The notes beneath the pieces are model-generated. The model saw nothing but the letters and a program-made list of their open reading frames with translations, was not told the origin of the DNA and did not search any database. A DNA stretch of 23,177 nucleotides, taken from Haplomitrium mnioides (lineage: Eukaryota; Marchantiophyta; Haplomitriopsida; Calobryales). Location: the NCBI GenBank assembly GCA_049999725.1, contig JBNGIS010039235.1:1-23177 (forward strand), in the 5' to 3' direction. The position numbers were made by a program, and so were the translations under genes. How positions within the stretch are numbered: the stretch's first letter is position 1; every line of letters starts with the position of its first letter. Shown here in pieces: positions 9,527-20,005 of the stretch.

Positions 9527-11353
9527 ATGTCAGTTGCAGCAATGCCAGGAACAAATGCTGCAAAAGAAAAGAAACAAATTGTCACAAAGAAAAAGCCTTT
9601 GCCAGCTCCAATTATTGAGGAGGAGCCAGTCCCCTCCCAATCTCCAACAAGGTCTTCTTCTGTTGCCCCCTTGTCTTCAACATCAAGTAGCTTAGTGGAG
9701 GAATATGAGTCGGAGTCAATTCAAGCTCCGACATCAAGAGCGAAAAGGCAATCGCACAAAGGGTTGCGAACATTCCAAGAATGTGAGTAGGTGGACCCTC
9801 AAACAGTATATGAGGAAGAGAAAAATAAAATTAGAGAGTCTACAATCCAGCAATGCATAGTCTAAGAGGAAACGAATACTATTAGGCTGGAAAGTTTAAA
9901 TCTTCCGAAACCTCGAATGGATAATTGGGGGCCGTTCCAGATTAGGGGGTTGAATGAAGACTTTGTTGAGCTTCTGGTGTAGAGAATGCTCACAAACAAA
10001 TATGCATATAATTTTTTTTTATTTTTGTTGTTGATCCCAAGTGCAGGTTGAAGGATAAGTTAGAGTTTGATATAAGGAACTTTGACAAGTATTGGTACAA
10101 GATTGCAAGAGGCAATCCCAGTGCTGCAGTAAGGTTGCTTCTCATTACAAAATACGGAGCAAAGAATCTGATGCTTTCACTCTGCAAATACTATGTTTAC
10201 GTGGGCCTAACACTTACAGAGACCCATATTTTTGCAATTGATAACAACTACACTAGAGATATAGGTTGGAAATGACCTCCATTTATAAGGTTGAATATTG
10301 GCATTAGAGGTTTGTGGAGAGTGGGATGTTGTCCTTACTTGATGGACTCATCGTAGCTTATTACCAAGTCCATGAGGAGTCCAATGCTTGTCAATTGAAA
10401 GGATTTGTGAAACCTAGATGTTTCACTTTGGTCATTGCAGATATTCCTTACGATTACAACCCTAAGGAATGCAAGCACGATGATTCTGAACCTTTTTCTA
10501 TAGATGACATTTTGTACATGATTTCCTCTTTTGCAGCAATCACAACTTTGGATTTTTGGTCTTCTGCAATAATACATTCTTTGCAACAACTTGGCATCAT
10601 CGAAGATGCTCTTTTGGAGGTTTGATGTGCCATCGACCACGACATTTGGTGAGTTCTTTTCTGATTTTTTGGTTTTCCAGTGTACCTTGTTTAGTTTTCC
10701 TACACTTTGTTTCAAGTGTCTAGTTTGTTTTTTTTTTCTATAGGGACAAAAACAACATTCATCATTCTGGTGGTCCAAGAATTGCTCACGCCCATGAGTA
10801 TTGGACTGTGGGCTGCTGGATAAAGGAAGGAAAGAGGAGCATAAGGTTGTTCAACTTGCAACCTGTTGATGTGAGTGGTTATCATTTGCAAATTATGCGT
10901 AGTGTGTTTAGTTGTCTTGCAGTATCGGCAAAACTAAAACATCCAAGAGATGATGTTCAGCGAATGTTTATCAAAAACCCCAAGCTTTCTACAAATTTTT
11001 ATTACCATTTATCAACAGAGCAAGATTGGATCTTAGATCTTTGCTATGGGTCCGACACAGGCCTTGTTTGTGCTTTGAAGCTGATGAAAAATTGCACCAT
11101 TGTGGAATATGATAGGCTTTAGTCTATCTACATTTCTTAGAGAGTTTTGACAATGGCTTCTTTGCCATCCAACGTGACGGAATCGTAGATAGTGTATGCT
11201 TACAACAAGGAACCTAGTCCTTCTTGTACTTCAGATGCTACTAGTGATTCTATTTCTATATCTAGGACTGGAAAGTCTCAGAGGGACTCTCTTGCGATTG
11301 CAGATACTAAAGCTTCTCAACTAGTCGATTTAGATGAGAGAATTCCTCCTTAA
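9527..11353 (+). pseudogene. Beta-class N4/N6 DNA methyltransferase-like gene, decayed
   Basis: Enzymes of this class transfer a methyl group from S-adenosylmethionine to the exocyclic amine of C or A in DNA. A Lys/Ser/Pro/Glu-rich N-terminal part starts at the first in-frame ATG, 9527. An unrecognised conserved-looking part follows (about 9900-10310: PKPRMDNWGPFQIRGLNEDF, then VVDPKCRLKDKLEFDIRNFD). The catalytic motif IV appears as IADIPY (10434-10451; family form DPPY). After an intron come GGPRIAHAHEYW and, C-terminally, the SAM-binding motif I as LDLCYGSDTG (11033-11062; family form DPFxGSGTT), followed by VEYD. The order IV then I is that of the beta class (N6_N4_Mtase). Decay: stops at 9788, 9863, 9980, 10623, 11120, 11138 and 11186; an indel in the T run 10012-10020; another frame change near 10276-10313. 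A Ser-rich tail ends at TAA 11351. Dead as read. It may be transposon cargo or a captured host gene; upstream exons are possible. Confidence 0.68.
10649..10743 (+). other. Intron inside the methyltransferase-like gene
   Basis: The sequence starts GTGAGT and ends TTTTTTTCTATAG, with a long pyrimidine tract. It has stops in the coding frame and a base composition unlike its flanks. Joining 10648 to 10744 rebuilds a TGG codon and keeps the frame, giving HDIWDKNNIHHSGG across the junction. This is a 95-bp canonical GT-AG intron of plant size, so the gene is eukaryotic in structure and is not a recent bacterial contaminant. Confidence 0.75.
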
Positions 11354-11396
11354 TAGAATAGAGTTGTAGCATCATAGTGATGTAAATTTTCTACAT

Positions 11397-11402
11397 AATA
11401 AA
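11397..11402 (+). promoter_or_regulatory. Candidate poly(A) signal
   Basis: AATAAA lies 44 bases after the last stop of the methyltransferase-like reading frame, in AT-rich sequence. Its position is right for a plant near-upstream element. Such hexamers are common in AT-rich DNA. Confidence 0.35.
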
Positions 11403-12181
11403 GTATTTTCTTTACAAAAATTAAAATTTTGAAGTTTCAATCTTGCTCCTTTCCCAATCCAAATTAAGTTTGTTCATCACGATTCAACTTGTTGTGCAAA
11501 ATGGTTTTTGAACAAAACGTGTTGATTTTTATTTAAATTAGCAATGAAGCCTATGCTAGCATGGAAGTTCACTTTCATTTTTCATTTTATGTTTCTTTTT
11601 AGACGGCCTTTTGCACTCTTTGCTTCCAATTACTCATCAATCCATGCTCGCTTTAGTTGTCCATATGCACACGAGCTTCATTATTTCAAGCTTGAGTTAG
11701 CTATAGTTCTTCCTGTGCATAGGGATCTTTCATACAATGCATGCTTGTACTTGGGCCTCAGTTTTCCATGCGCGTATAGGCTTCAACAGTCTTTTCACAA
11801 TTTTGCTTTAACAATCCTGTTTCGCCAACATTTTGGGGTTCTATATTAAAATATTTTTGATAAAATTTGAATGCTTTTATAAGTTTTACAATTTTTTGCA
11901 ATCATTGTTAGTTTTCAAAATGTTTAACAACAAATATCATGTTTTGTTTGGCGATGCTCATGCTTTTGAAAGATAAAATTATCAAAGAAATTTTTGTAAA
12001 ATGTTCATAACAAGATTTGTTTTTATTGCGTTATTCACTCAAAGTAACCCATTTTGATATATAAAATTACATTTGTTTTTTGCAAACAAATATTACTAGC
12101 GTCAAATTCATGACTTTGCATACTAAAATTTTGAAATTGGTTTTTGCAAACGCCAATTGAAACAGAAATTCAATAGCGGTT
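11403..12181. other. AT-rich spacer with degenerate palindromes
   Basis: No supported gene. The 101-codon frame at 11544-11849 has no family features. Between 11641 and 11782 there are weakened versions of the palindromes seen at 8931-9262, such as TCCATGCTCG, CCATATGCAC, ATGCATGCT and TCCATGCGCGTATAGG. The rest is T- and A-rich spacer leading into the inverted repeat at the edge of array 2. Confidence 0.5.
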
Positions 12182-12204
12182 CTTGGTTCAAAGTAGTGGT
12201 TGTT
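12182..12204 (+). repeat. Left arm of inverted repeat bounding array 2
   Basis: The arm contains TTGGTTCAAAGTAGTGGTTG. It is the reverse complement of 14352-14374 with 21 of 23 positions matching; both differences are C/T. Satellite sequence starts immediately inside it. A looser match continues a few bases outward (AGCGG...TTC). Confidence 0.85.
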
Positions 12205-14351
12205 TATCTATGATAAACAGATGAAGAGAAGTTTTAGTGACTTTAAAAAATCTTGTTGCAATTCAAGTTTACTAATAGATCAAGATTGCTATCAATCTAG
12301 TTCACAAAACATGTACTTTGCAACTATCTATGACTAATAGATGAAGATAATTACCATTGAATTTAAAACATCTTATTGCAAATGAAGTTGACTAAAAGAT
12401 GAAAAAGGATATCAATTTAGCCTACAAAACTAGTACTTTACAACCATCTATGATATGCATATGAAAAGAAGTACAAGTGAGTTTAAAACATCTTGTTGCA
12501 ATTGGAGTTGACTCATAGATATAAAAAGCTATCAATCTTGTTCATAAAACTATACTTTGCAACTATATGTGAAGAGAAATGCCTATGACTCTAAAACATC
12601 TTGTTGCAATTGAAGTTCACTAATAGATGAACAGAGATATCAAGCTAGTTTACAAAACATGTACTTTGCAACTATATATGATTTACAGATAAAGAAGTAC
12701 CAATGACTTTACATCATCTTGTTGCAAATGAAAGTGACTAGTAGATGAAGAGAGCTATCAATCTAGTTCACAAAATATGTACTTTGAAACTATCTATGAT
12801 TAAGAGATGAAGAGAAGTAAAAATTAGTTTAAAACATCTTGTGTCAACTGAAGTTGACAAATAGATGAAGAGAGTTATCAATCTAGTTCACAAAACATGT
12901 ACTTTGCAACTATCTATGATAAACAAATGAAGAGAAGAACGAGTGAATTTAAAACATCTTATTGCAATTGAAAGTGACTAGTAAATGAAACAAGCTAGCA
13001 ATCTAGTTCACAAAACATATACTTTGAAACTATCTATGATTAAGAGACGAAGAGAAGTACAAGTGAGTTTAAACATCTTGTGTCAATTGAAGTTGACAAA
13101 AAGATGAGCAAAGTTATCAATCTAGTTCACAAAACATGTACTTTGCAACTATGTATGATAAAAAATGAAGAGAATGGCAGGTGACTTTAAAACATCTTGC
13201 TACAATTGAGGTTTACTAATAGATGAAAAGAGCTATCAATCTAGTTCACAAAACATGTACTTTGCAACTATCTATAATTAATATATAAAGAGCATAAACA
13301 ATGAGTTTAAAACATCTTGTTTCAATTAAAGTTGACTAGTAGATGAAGAGAGCTATCAATCTACTCACAAAACATATATTTTGCAACTATCTATAATTAA
13401 TATATGAAGAGAAGTACTAGTGACTTTAAAAAATCTTGTTGCAATTGAAGTTGCTTAATAGTTGTAGAGAGCTATCAATCTTGTATACAAAACATGTACT
13501 TTGCAACTATCTATGACTAGCAGATGAAGAGAAATACTAGTGAGTTTAAAACATCTTGTTGCAATTGAAGTTTACTAATAGATTCAGAGTGCTATCAATC
13601 TCATTTTCAAAACATATATTTTGCAACTATCTATGATTAACAAATGAAGAGAAGTATCATTGAGTTTAAAACATATTGTGTTAATTGAAGTTGACTAATA
13701 GATGAAGAGAGCTATCAATTTAGTTTAGAAAACATGTACTTTGCAACTATCTATGACAAACATATGAAGAGAAGTACCAGTGAGTTTAAAACAACTTGTT
13801 GCAACTAAGGTTGAATTGAAGATGAAGACAACTATCAATCTAGTTCACAAAATATGTACTTTGGAACTATCTATGATTAATAGATGAAGAGAAGTACAAG
13901 TGACTTTCAAACATCTTGTTGCAAATGGAGGTGACTTTTAGATGAAAAGAGCTATCAATCTAGTTTACAAAACATATGCTCTGCAATTATCTATGATAAA
14001 CAAATGAAGAGAAGTATGAGTGAGTTTAAAACATCTTGCTATAGTTGAAGTTGACATATAAATAAACAGAGCTATCAATCTAGTTCACAAAAAATGTACT
14101 TTGCAATTATCTATGATAAACAGATGAAGAGAAGCACTACTGACTTTAAAACATCTTGTTACAATTGAAGTTTACTAGTAGATGAAGAGAGCTATCAATC
14201 TAGTTCACAAAACATATACTTTGCAACTAACTATGATTAATAGATGAAGAGTATTATGAGTGAGTTTAAAACATCTTGTTGCAACTAAAGTTGACTAGTA
14301 GATGAAGAGAGCTATCAATGTACTTTACAAAAGATGTACTTTGCAACTATC
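12205..14351. repeat. Satellite array 2, 120-bp unit, about 18 copies
   Basis: Same unit and same orientation as array 1: CATCTTGTTGCAATTGAAG, TCTATCAATCTAGTTCACAA and ACATGTACTTTGCAACTATC recur. Spacing is exactly 120 bases in the last 800 bp and a little irregular at the left. Some copies share array-2 variants such as GATAAACAGATGAAGAGAAG. Both edges stop exactly at the 23-bp inverted repeat arms, which array 1 lacks. It is AT-rich and non-coding. Confidence 0.95.
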
Positions 14352-14374
14352 AACAACCGCTACTTTGAACCAGG
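14352..14374 (-). repeat. Right arm of inverted repeat bounding array 2
   Basis: The arm contains AACAACCGCTACTTTGAACC, the reverse complement of the left arm at 12182-12204 (21/23). The last satellite unit breaks off directly before it, within ACTTTGCAACTATC. No matching short duplications could be fixed outside the arms because the outer edge of the inverted repeat is uncertain. Confidence 0.85.
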
Positions 14375-15938
14375 AATAGGCTACTCAAAACATGAACCTT
14401 TTTTTTTTGGAAAAATTGTGGTTTTGAGCTCAAAAATAGAGAAAACAAGGTTATTTTTTACAAACAAAAAGTATATGAGTTTTCGAGGTTCATATTTGGC
14501 CATTGAAACAAGCATGATAGAGTGAGAATCAATTTTACTATGGAAAATTAAAAAAATATTATTAGTTTTTATGAAAATATTGGAAAATTAAAATTTGAAA
14601 TTAAAATTAAAAAGTATAGTAAGTTTTGACAAGAAATATGTTTGATTGCACAAACTCTATGCGCACATAGTCATGGTGCTATTTGAATTGTTTTTTGGGA
14701 AAACAATTACAAAACATATAGAAAAAACCCAAGCAAACTAGAAGTCAAGGGAACAAGTTTGCAATTGTAGACACAAAAACTAACAAAATGAAACATTACA
14801 TGGATTTATGAGCTCTATTTTAAAGTTCAAGCAAGAAAGAAGTTTTCATTTGTAGTTGAAAATCCATGCACGCAAAAGTTAATGTGGGCTTAAAAGAAAG
14901 GTTTCAGCATTTTAAAATATTTCATAATAAAACGAAGCATATACACAAAGGAATCATAGTTCAGAATCAAAAAAGCAGTGGCTAAAGAGATTGAATTAAG
15001 AGTGTAAACAAGAAACATCTCCAAGTTTTAGACTTTATTCAACCAAACAAAGGTTTCAAGCTCTACAAAAGAGTCTATGACTTGTGTACAAACTAAGTTG
15101 TAATCGATAGTCTTTGTACATAGAAGTTTGAGGGTTGTATATGAGAAGTAGAACTTGTGGAAGGCTTGGACTTCCACCCCAAAGTCTATGCTCGCATAGG
15201 AATCCAAGCTTAACATCTGAACACTCGACCCCAAAGTCTATGGGTGCATACAAATCTGAACTCACCACCTGAACATTCCACAACAAAGACTCACAAGAAC
15301 CTAGGTTTTAGGTTCCGCATAAGATTTTTTGTACACACAACATTTTGACTTGCGAATCAAAGTCTATGCGCGCATAGGGTTTAGACTTCTACAACCAAGG
15401 ATGCAGACAATAAGCGTTCTATTTTCGCAACAAACTCTATGCACGCAAAAGATTTCGTTTTTTATTTGGAAACTAAAAGTAAAACGGGTATAAAGCTCTA
15501 CATCTGAGTCAAAGCGCACCAAAGGTTTTAAGTTATACATCAAAGTCCTTACAAGCAAAAAATAAGTAATCAATTTTGGCAAGTGCTTTAGCAATACAAT
15601 AAGCTTAAACTCTTCTAACAAGCACTAAAGTTGGAAACAACATACTTATATTTTGGATAGGAAAATATTTTGCAAAGCAAATGAAAATATTAGCAAAAGA
15701 TTCAAGTTTCATCTACAGATAATAACATTCAACTTAGAATGATTTACAGTAAAAATTTCAAGGTGGTAGATAAACTCAACAAATTGCTTCACCACATTCT
15801 CATGCAATTTATAAAATAATAATCTTAAATTACAATATACTTGAAAATACACAATATACAATAAAATTCTTAAAATTACTTTAGTTACTTGTCTCGACTT
15901 CTTCAGATTCAACTTTAAAAGATTCATCAAGATTTTAC
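14375..15938. other. AT-rich spacer with scattered GC palindromes
   Basis: No supported gene. The open frames of 60-85 codons are short and unlike any family. The palindrome of the 8931-9262 cluster recurs singly: CTATGCGCACATAG (14657-14670), TCCATGCACGC (14863-14873), AGTCTATGCTCGCATAGG (15183-15200), AGTCTATGGGTGCATA (15235-15250), the perfect CTATGCGCGCATAG (15364-15377) and CTCTATGCACGC (15435-15446). These lie 3' of the transposase-like gene on the minus strand. Confidence 0.6.
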
Positions 15939-16891
15939 TTAATCTGTCTCAGTGTTGATGACAGTGATTGAATCTCTTTGAAACATTTCAAGATTGAGGG
16001 CTTTTTGTCTTTTGTACTCAAATGGATTTGCTTTAATGGTAGCTAGAGTGGTTTTCCTCAATTGGTTTTTCGTGTAAGAAGAAAATCAAAAGACATAATC
16101 ATGATTTGTGTCACATCAAGTACATCAATATATAGCTTGGATTTGCGTTTCCCTTTTGTTGTTGCTATTTTTTCTGGGAAGTACTATCCATAAAATACAT
16201 CCCCAACCTTACAAGCAAACCATTGAACACGTGCTCGTTTTGGGTTTGGGGGATCTACCTCACCAAATGACAAAATTTTGAGAACTTTGGCAATCCAAAA
16301 TAGTATGTTTTTTGGAAACAGAGATGCAACAACACAAATAAGCATTCTAGCTTTTATCTCATGTAGATTGCCAAATTTATGCTCGTATTGAGTGTTTTTC
16401 AAAAGAGTCCCTTCTCGCAGCCTAAGTGCTCCATCATAGATTGCTTGACATGTAGAAAGTATTTGTTGTAATTGAGTATCTTCTTCTGTCTGTTGAGCAT
16501 CAAGTTGAGAACCTAGATGAACATTTTGAGAATCATTAAAAGTGTTTGACAGTTGTGAAGGTGGAAAGGTAAATTTTGCTTCGAGTCCTTGTCTTTCTTA
16601 TTCAAAGATGTAGGCCGCAATCTCTTGTTAAGTAGGAAAAAAGTCATTCCACCATTGAATATCACAATATGTAAAGTACTTGTAGCAACTCTCACTTATA
16701 TTGTTCTTTATTGCAAAGACCACTTTCTCAACATCAACTTCTTTTTTTTCCTTTTGAGATTTTTTGATTTCATAATATACCTTGAGAGGAATCAACATTG
16801 AACTCAAATATTCTCTGTCCACTTCAGGTAAGCACTTGAGTTGACAAATACCATCCGAAGGTAACCAAAATTCATCTGTTGAAAATTGTTT
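15939..16891 (-). pseudogene. Transposase-like protein (DUF7869-like), C-terminal part
   Basis: This is the 3' half of the gene whose 5' half lies at 20006-20764. From the insertion point the frame reads KQFSTDEFWLPSDGICQLK, then WWNDFF, a Gln-rich linker, LFWIAKVLKIL, PNPKRARVQWFACKVGDVFY, and a Lys-rich end with YIDVLDVT. The W.P..G...L...P and FWIAKV...VQW...GD.F patterns match the tail of the DUF7869-type family as I remember it. In-frame stops lie near 16628, 16601 and 16186. After a further frame change near 16065 the likely true end is TAA at 15939-15941, giving a tail with LATIKANPFEYKRQKAL. Dead as read. Family assignment is from memory and unsearched. Confidence 0.65.
16887..16891. 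repeat. Target-site duplication TGTTT, left copy
   Basis: TGTTT directly before the TG end of the inserted element; the same five bases follow its CA end at 20001-20005. Both copies lie inside the transposase-like coding sequence. Confidence 0.8.
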
Positions 16892-19800
16892 TGTCATCTA
16901 AGAAATTGGAGTGCTGACTCAGAAATCTACAATTCGGAAGCAACATTGACACAATTCTCCTCTAGTAACGGCAAAAGTGCCTCAGAAGCAGCAGGAATCC
17001 TTCAAACTATGGGTACGAGCAAAGCGCATGGATCTGAGGAGGAGAACAGGATCATTGCGGAGGATGCAAAGGGAGTAGTGGTCGCCAACAAGTGGAGGGG
17101 CACCACTAAAATTCGAAAGAGCCAATGAAAGCCTGTAGAGATGATGAGGATGTGGGAATCAAGGCCTAGCGGGGAGGGAGGATGCCCACCTATAGCGAAG
17201 CGATGCGCAAATTATAAGCGTGAGAGATGTGACGAATGACATGGTTAAGGAATAATCGAGTTGCGAAGAACCTTGGATCATTGAAACTGCCTAAGCAGTT
17301 CGAATATCATGCGAAGGGAGCGATGGTTTCGTGGTGTCCGATCTGAAGAACTTACCGGAACTCAACCTTCCTAAGTGAGGATCTTAGTTAAATGGGTTCC
17401 GAGTGAGCTTTTGATGTAGAGAGCCCACTTAATAGGGATATGTTGGGAGGTCCGACTGGAAGAGAAAGAAGTAATCAGCCGAAAGGATGATCTATTGAAG
17501 ATTCAGACTGGGAGAGGATAAAGTTTGAAAGTTCGAAGGAGTAGTGAGTCGATGGTTGAAAGTTTGACCGGCGTGTGCAAGGAGTTGGGTCAAAAAGGAG
17601 TTTCTTTGTAGTTTCTATATCAAGCTTGTTCACAACTTAGTGAAGGGAGCTTCAAGCGCATGTTGTTCTTATCGCGAGTTTTTCGACAAGATGGCTTCAA
17701 ACGGCGACGAAGGCATTGTTCTTACTCAATGAGACAAGGCGACTCTTTGGATTACGTGGCATCCTCGGAAGGTGTTGGGGAAGTCAAGGGACATGTGGCA
17801 GTAAATCGGAGCTCGTTGGGACTCGAGCCACGAGAAGGTCAACTTCGGAGAAGAGTCAGCGCGGCAGTCCGCCTACCCCTTTGCAGGACGGCGTCAAATG
17901 GCGCAAGTTCGGATGATATGGCACTCAGGGATGGTCTGAGGGATCCTCCAGGTCAGAGCTGAGTCAACCACAGAACCAAGTCAGCACGATGGTCAGACTA
18001 CCCCCTTGCAGAGCGACGTCGGACGACACGGCTTTGGATGACGTGGTGCTCAGGGATGGCCTGAGGGATCCTATGGGCCAGAGTTGAGTCAACTACGGAA
18101 CCAAGTTAGTGCGACGGTCAGACTACCCCCTTGCACAACGGCGGCGGATGGCAGGCTAGGAAGAAAGTCAACCTTGACACGTGGCACGTTGGAGGAGTCT
18201 GAGGGATCATGCAAGCTTTCCTGTCCATCAGATCCTTGGGCTTGGGATCCAAGGTCAACTACGAGAGAAAAGTCAACAATGGACCTAGATTCCGCTAGGC
18301 TCTATGGACTTGGCTTTGCGGGGATCTCTGGATGCGAATCTTGGAGATTCCGTGGGACTCCTTTTTTGTGAGATTCTTCGGAACCTTGTTTCGAAAGGTT
18401 CTTCGGGCTAGAGTTCCGTGGGAATCTTTGGAATCTCAGTCCGCAAGATTCCTTGGACTCACCTCCGTGTTACCGTTGTACTTGGCGTCATTTGACTAGC
18501 TGGCGAGACAAGCGTTGCAATGTCCGAATCCGAGCCAACGGGATTAACAAACATTAGGAACACGCATCGCAACCTCCTATTCCGAGGCCAACGCGACTAA
18601 CGAACTTTCAACGGGAAGGACTTGGAGGATCAGCGGAAGCTCGAGGGGTATACATCGACGGGTTGTGAATTCAGAAGGGTTGATGTGCAAGAAAATTAGA
18701 GACGCAACAACAATCTCGAGACGAGGAAATCGCAACGAGGTAAGGCAGGAGTGGGATTCCAATGAGAAGCTATGTGAAGCAAGTGAACTCACGCTAGGGA
18801 CAAGTGGGGGTGGAGGTGGATTGGAGGGGTGTCGAGAATCACTGGGTGGGGAGCTCTAGATGCTTGGGCGATCCAGGTGAACTCATCCCCGTAAGTGGAC
18901 CAAGAGCGGAGTTGGATCGATACGGGAGTCTAGAAGGGAATCTGGCCTGTTGAGAATTCGGGAGAGGTTGCTAAGTGGGATCTTGGAGTCGTCTCTGGAT
19001 TCCTTGTGCAGGAGCATCAACTCAAAGTGCTCGGAGTGTGTTCTGGTGTAATTCTTCAAGTGGAGTTGAGAGAGGATGGCTGCATTAGTGCTTGCGTACT
19101 GTGGAGAAGACCTATCGAGGCTCGAAGGTGGAGTGAGCTACTTGCAGTCGGGAAGACTATCTTCCAGAGGTGGAAGTGAAAGAAATCCTCTTCTGAGCTT
19201 GAGGAAGTAAATTAAGAGCTTCTAGCGATGGAAGTTGAAAACTATCTAGAGAGGGGTGTGTGGGTGTGAAGTTGGGGTGAAGGTAGACAAGTGGTAAGCG
19301 ATTCAGAAGGGAGAGATCTGCTGGTGAGATCACTTCCAGAGGGCCTTCAAGGACTCTGTTTTGTTGCAATACATTGTTGGGTGTGAATGTGCATATGTTC
19401 ATAGTTAGATTTTCATTCTGCATTTTGTATACAAGGGACATTCTAGACTAGAATATAATAAGACTAGTTGAGCAGACCTTGGGACAGCTTTGGAGGGGGA
19501 GTCAAGTCCCGTGACACAGTCTTGTGATCTTGGGGGTTAATGCTCTCTGTTTCTGACCATGTTTTATAGTTTAGGAAATAGTTCATATTAGGATAGTTAG
19601 GAATCACATTTGTATCAGCTCCTGTGACAACCTTGAGAGGGGGAGTCCAGTCCTATGTCATTGTTCATTGGTGCAGGTCATAGCACCTTTTTGCCCCCAA
19701 AGCATACACAAGGGGGTAGGGTGTAAGATTTGGACCCTTGGAATATATTGAAGGAATTACACAAGGCATGTTGGGTGGTGTAAATGTGGACTTGGGGTTT

Positions 19801-20000
19801 TATGAATGAATGACTAGAATGTAAGTTGAAGAGAGTAAGAGGTGAACAAAGGGCTTGTAAGGGAAGAGAGGATCTTTAAAGCCTCAAAGTGATAACTGGC
19901 AAGGGGCCATCTCAAAAAAGAACTTGAAAGCCCTGAATCTGTCCTCCCTTGCCTTCCAAGTGGCATCTGGAAGGTTAAGGCCTGAAGAAGGGGAGTGACA
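16892..20000. mobile_element. 3.1-kb insertion with LTR-type ends, probably a solo LTR
   Basis: It starts TGTCATCTAAG and ends GGGGAGTGACA: TG...CA termini with a perfect 5-base inverted end (TGTCA/TGACA), flanked by 5-bp direct repeats TGTTT. These are the marks of LTR-retrotransposon integration. Removing it with one TGTTT rejoins the transposase-like gene. It is clearly more GC-rich than its surroundings. No gag or pol is visible, and its two ends do not repeat each other, so a long solo LTR is the simplest reading. Purine tracts at about 19491-19502 and 19637-19645 (both GAGGGGGAGT-like) and AGGGGGTAGGGTGTAAG (19711-19727) could instead belong to the 3' end of a non-autonomous element. 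It contains a tandem repeat of about 125 bp and several open frames of 60-100 codons that I do not recognise. Confidence 0.75.
17865..18240. repeat. Tandem repeat, 125-129 bp, about three copies
   Basis: The landmark CAGACTACCCCCTTGCA (first copy CAGTCCGCCTACCCCTTTGC) starts at 17865, 17994 and 18119. Shared blocks are GCTCAGGGATGGYCTGAGGG, ATCCT, GAGTCAAC and GGAACCAAGT. The last copy is partial and diverges near 18200. It lies inside the 3.1-kb insertion, and the open frames crossing it follow the repeat, which explains them without a gene. Confidence 0.8.
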
Positions 20001-20005
20001 TGTTT
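20001..20005. repeat. Target-site duplication TGTTT, right copy
   Basis: Matches 16887-16891 exactly; see the insertion between them. Confidence 0.8.

Noticed and set aside
9977-10046. A first intron in the methyltransferase-like gene (GTGTAG ... AG)
   Set aside because: The stretch translates sensibly (RMLTNKYAY before the T run, VVDPKCRLKDK after it), so an indel in the T run explains the frame change better than splicing.
14334-14525. 63-codon plus-strand frame at the right end of array 2
   Set aside because: It begins inside a satellite unit and crosses the inverted repeat arm; composition is that of AT-rich spacer.
16892-17241. Paired 350/345-bp LTRs at 16892-17241 and 19656-20000
   Set aside because: Lengths and end bases fit (TGTCAT...TGACA), but the interiors do not align, so they cannot be an LTR pair of one young insertion.
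17660-18371. Plus-strand frames of 66-100 codons in the GC-rich insert
   Set aside because: They cross the 125-bp tandem repeat and lie in high-GC sequence where stops are rare by chance; no family resemblance.
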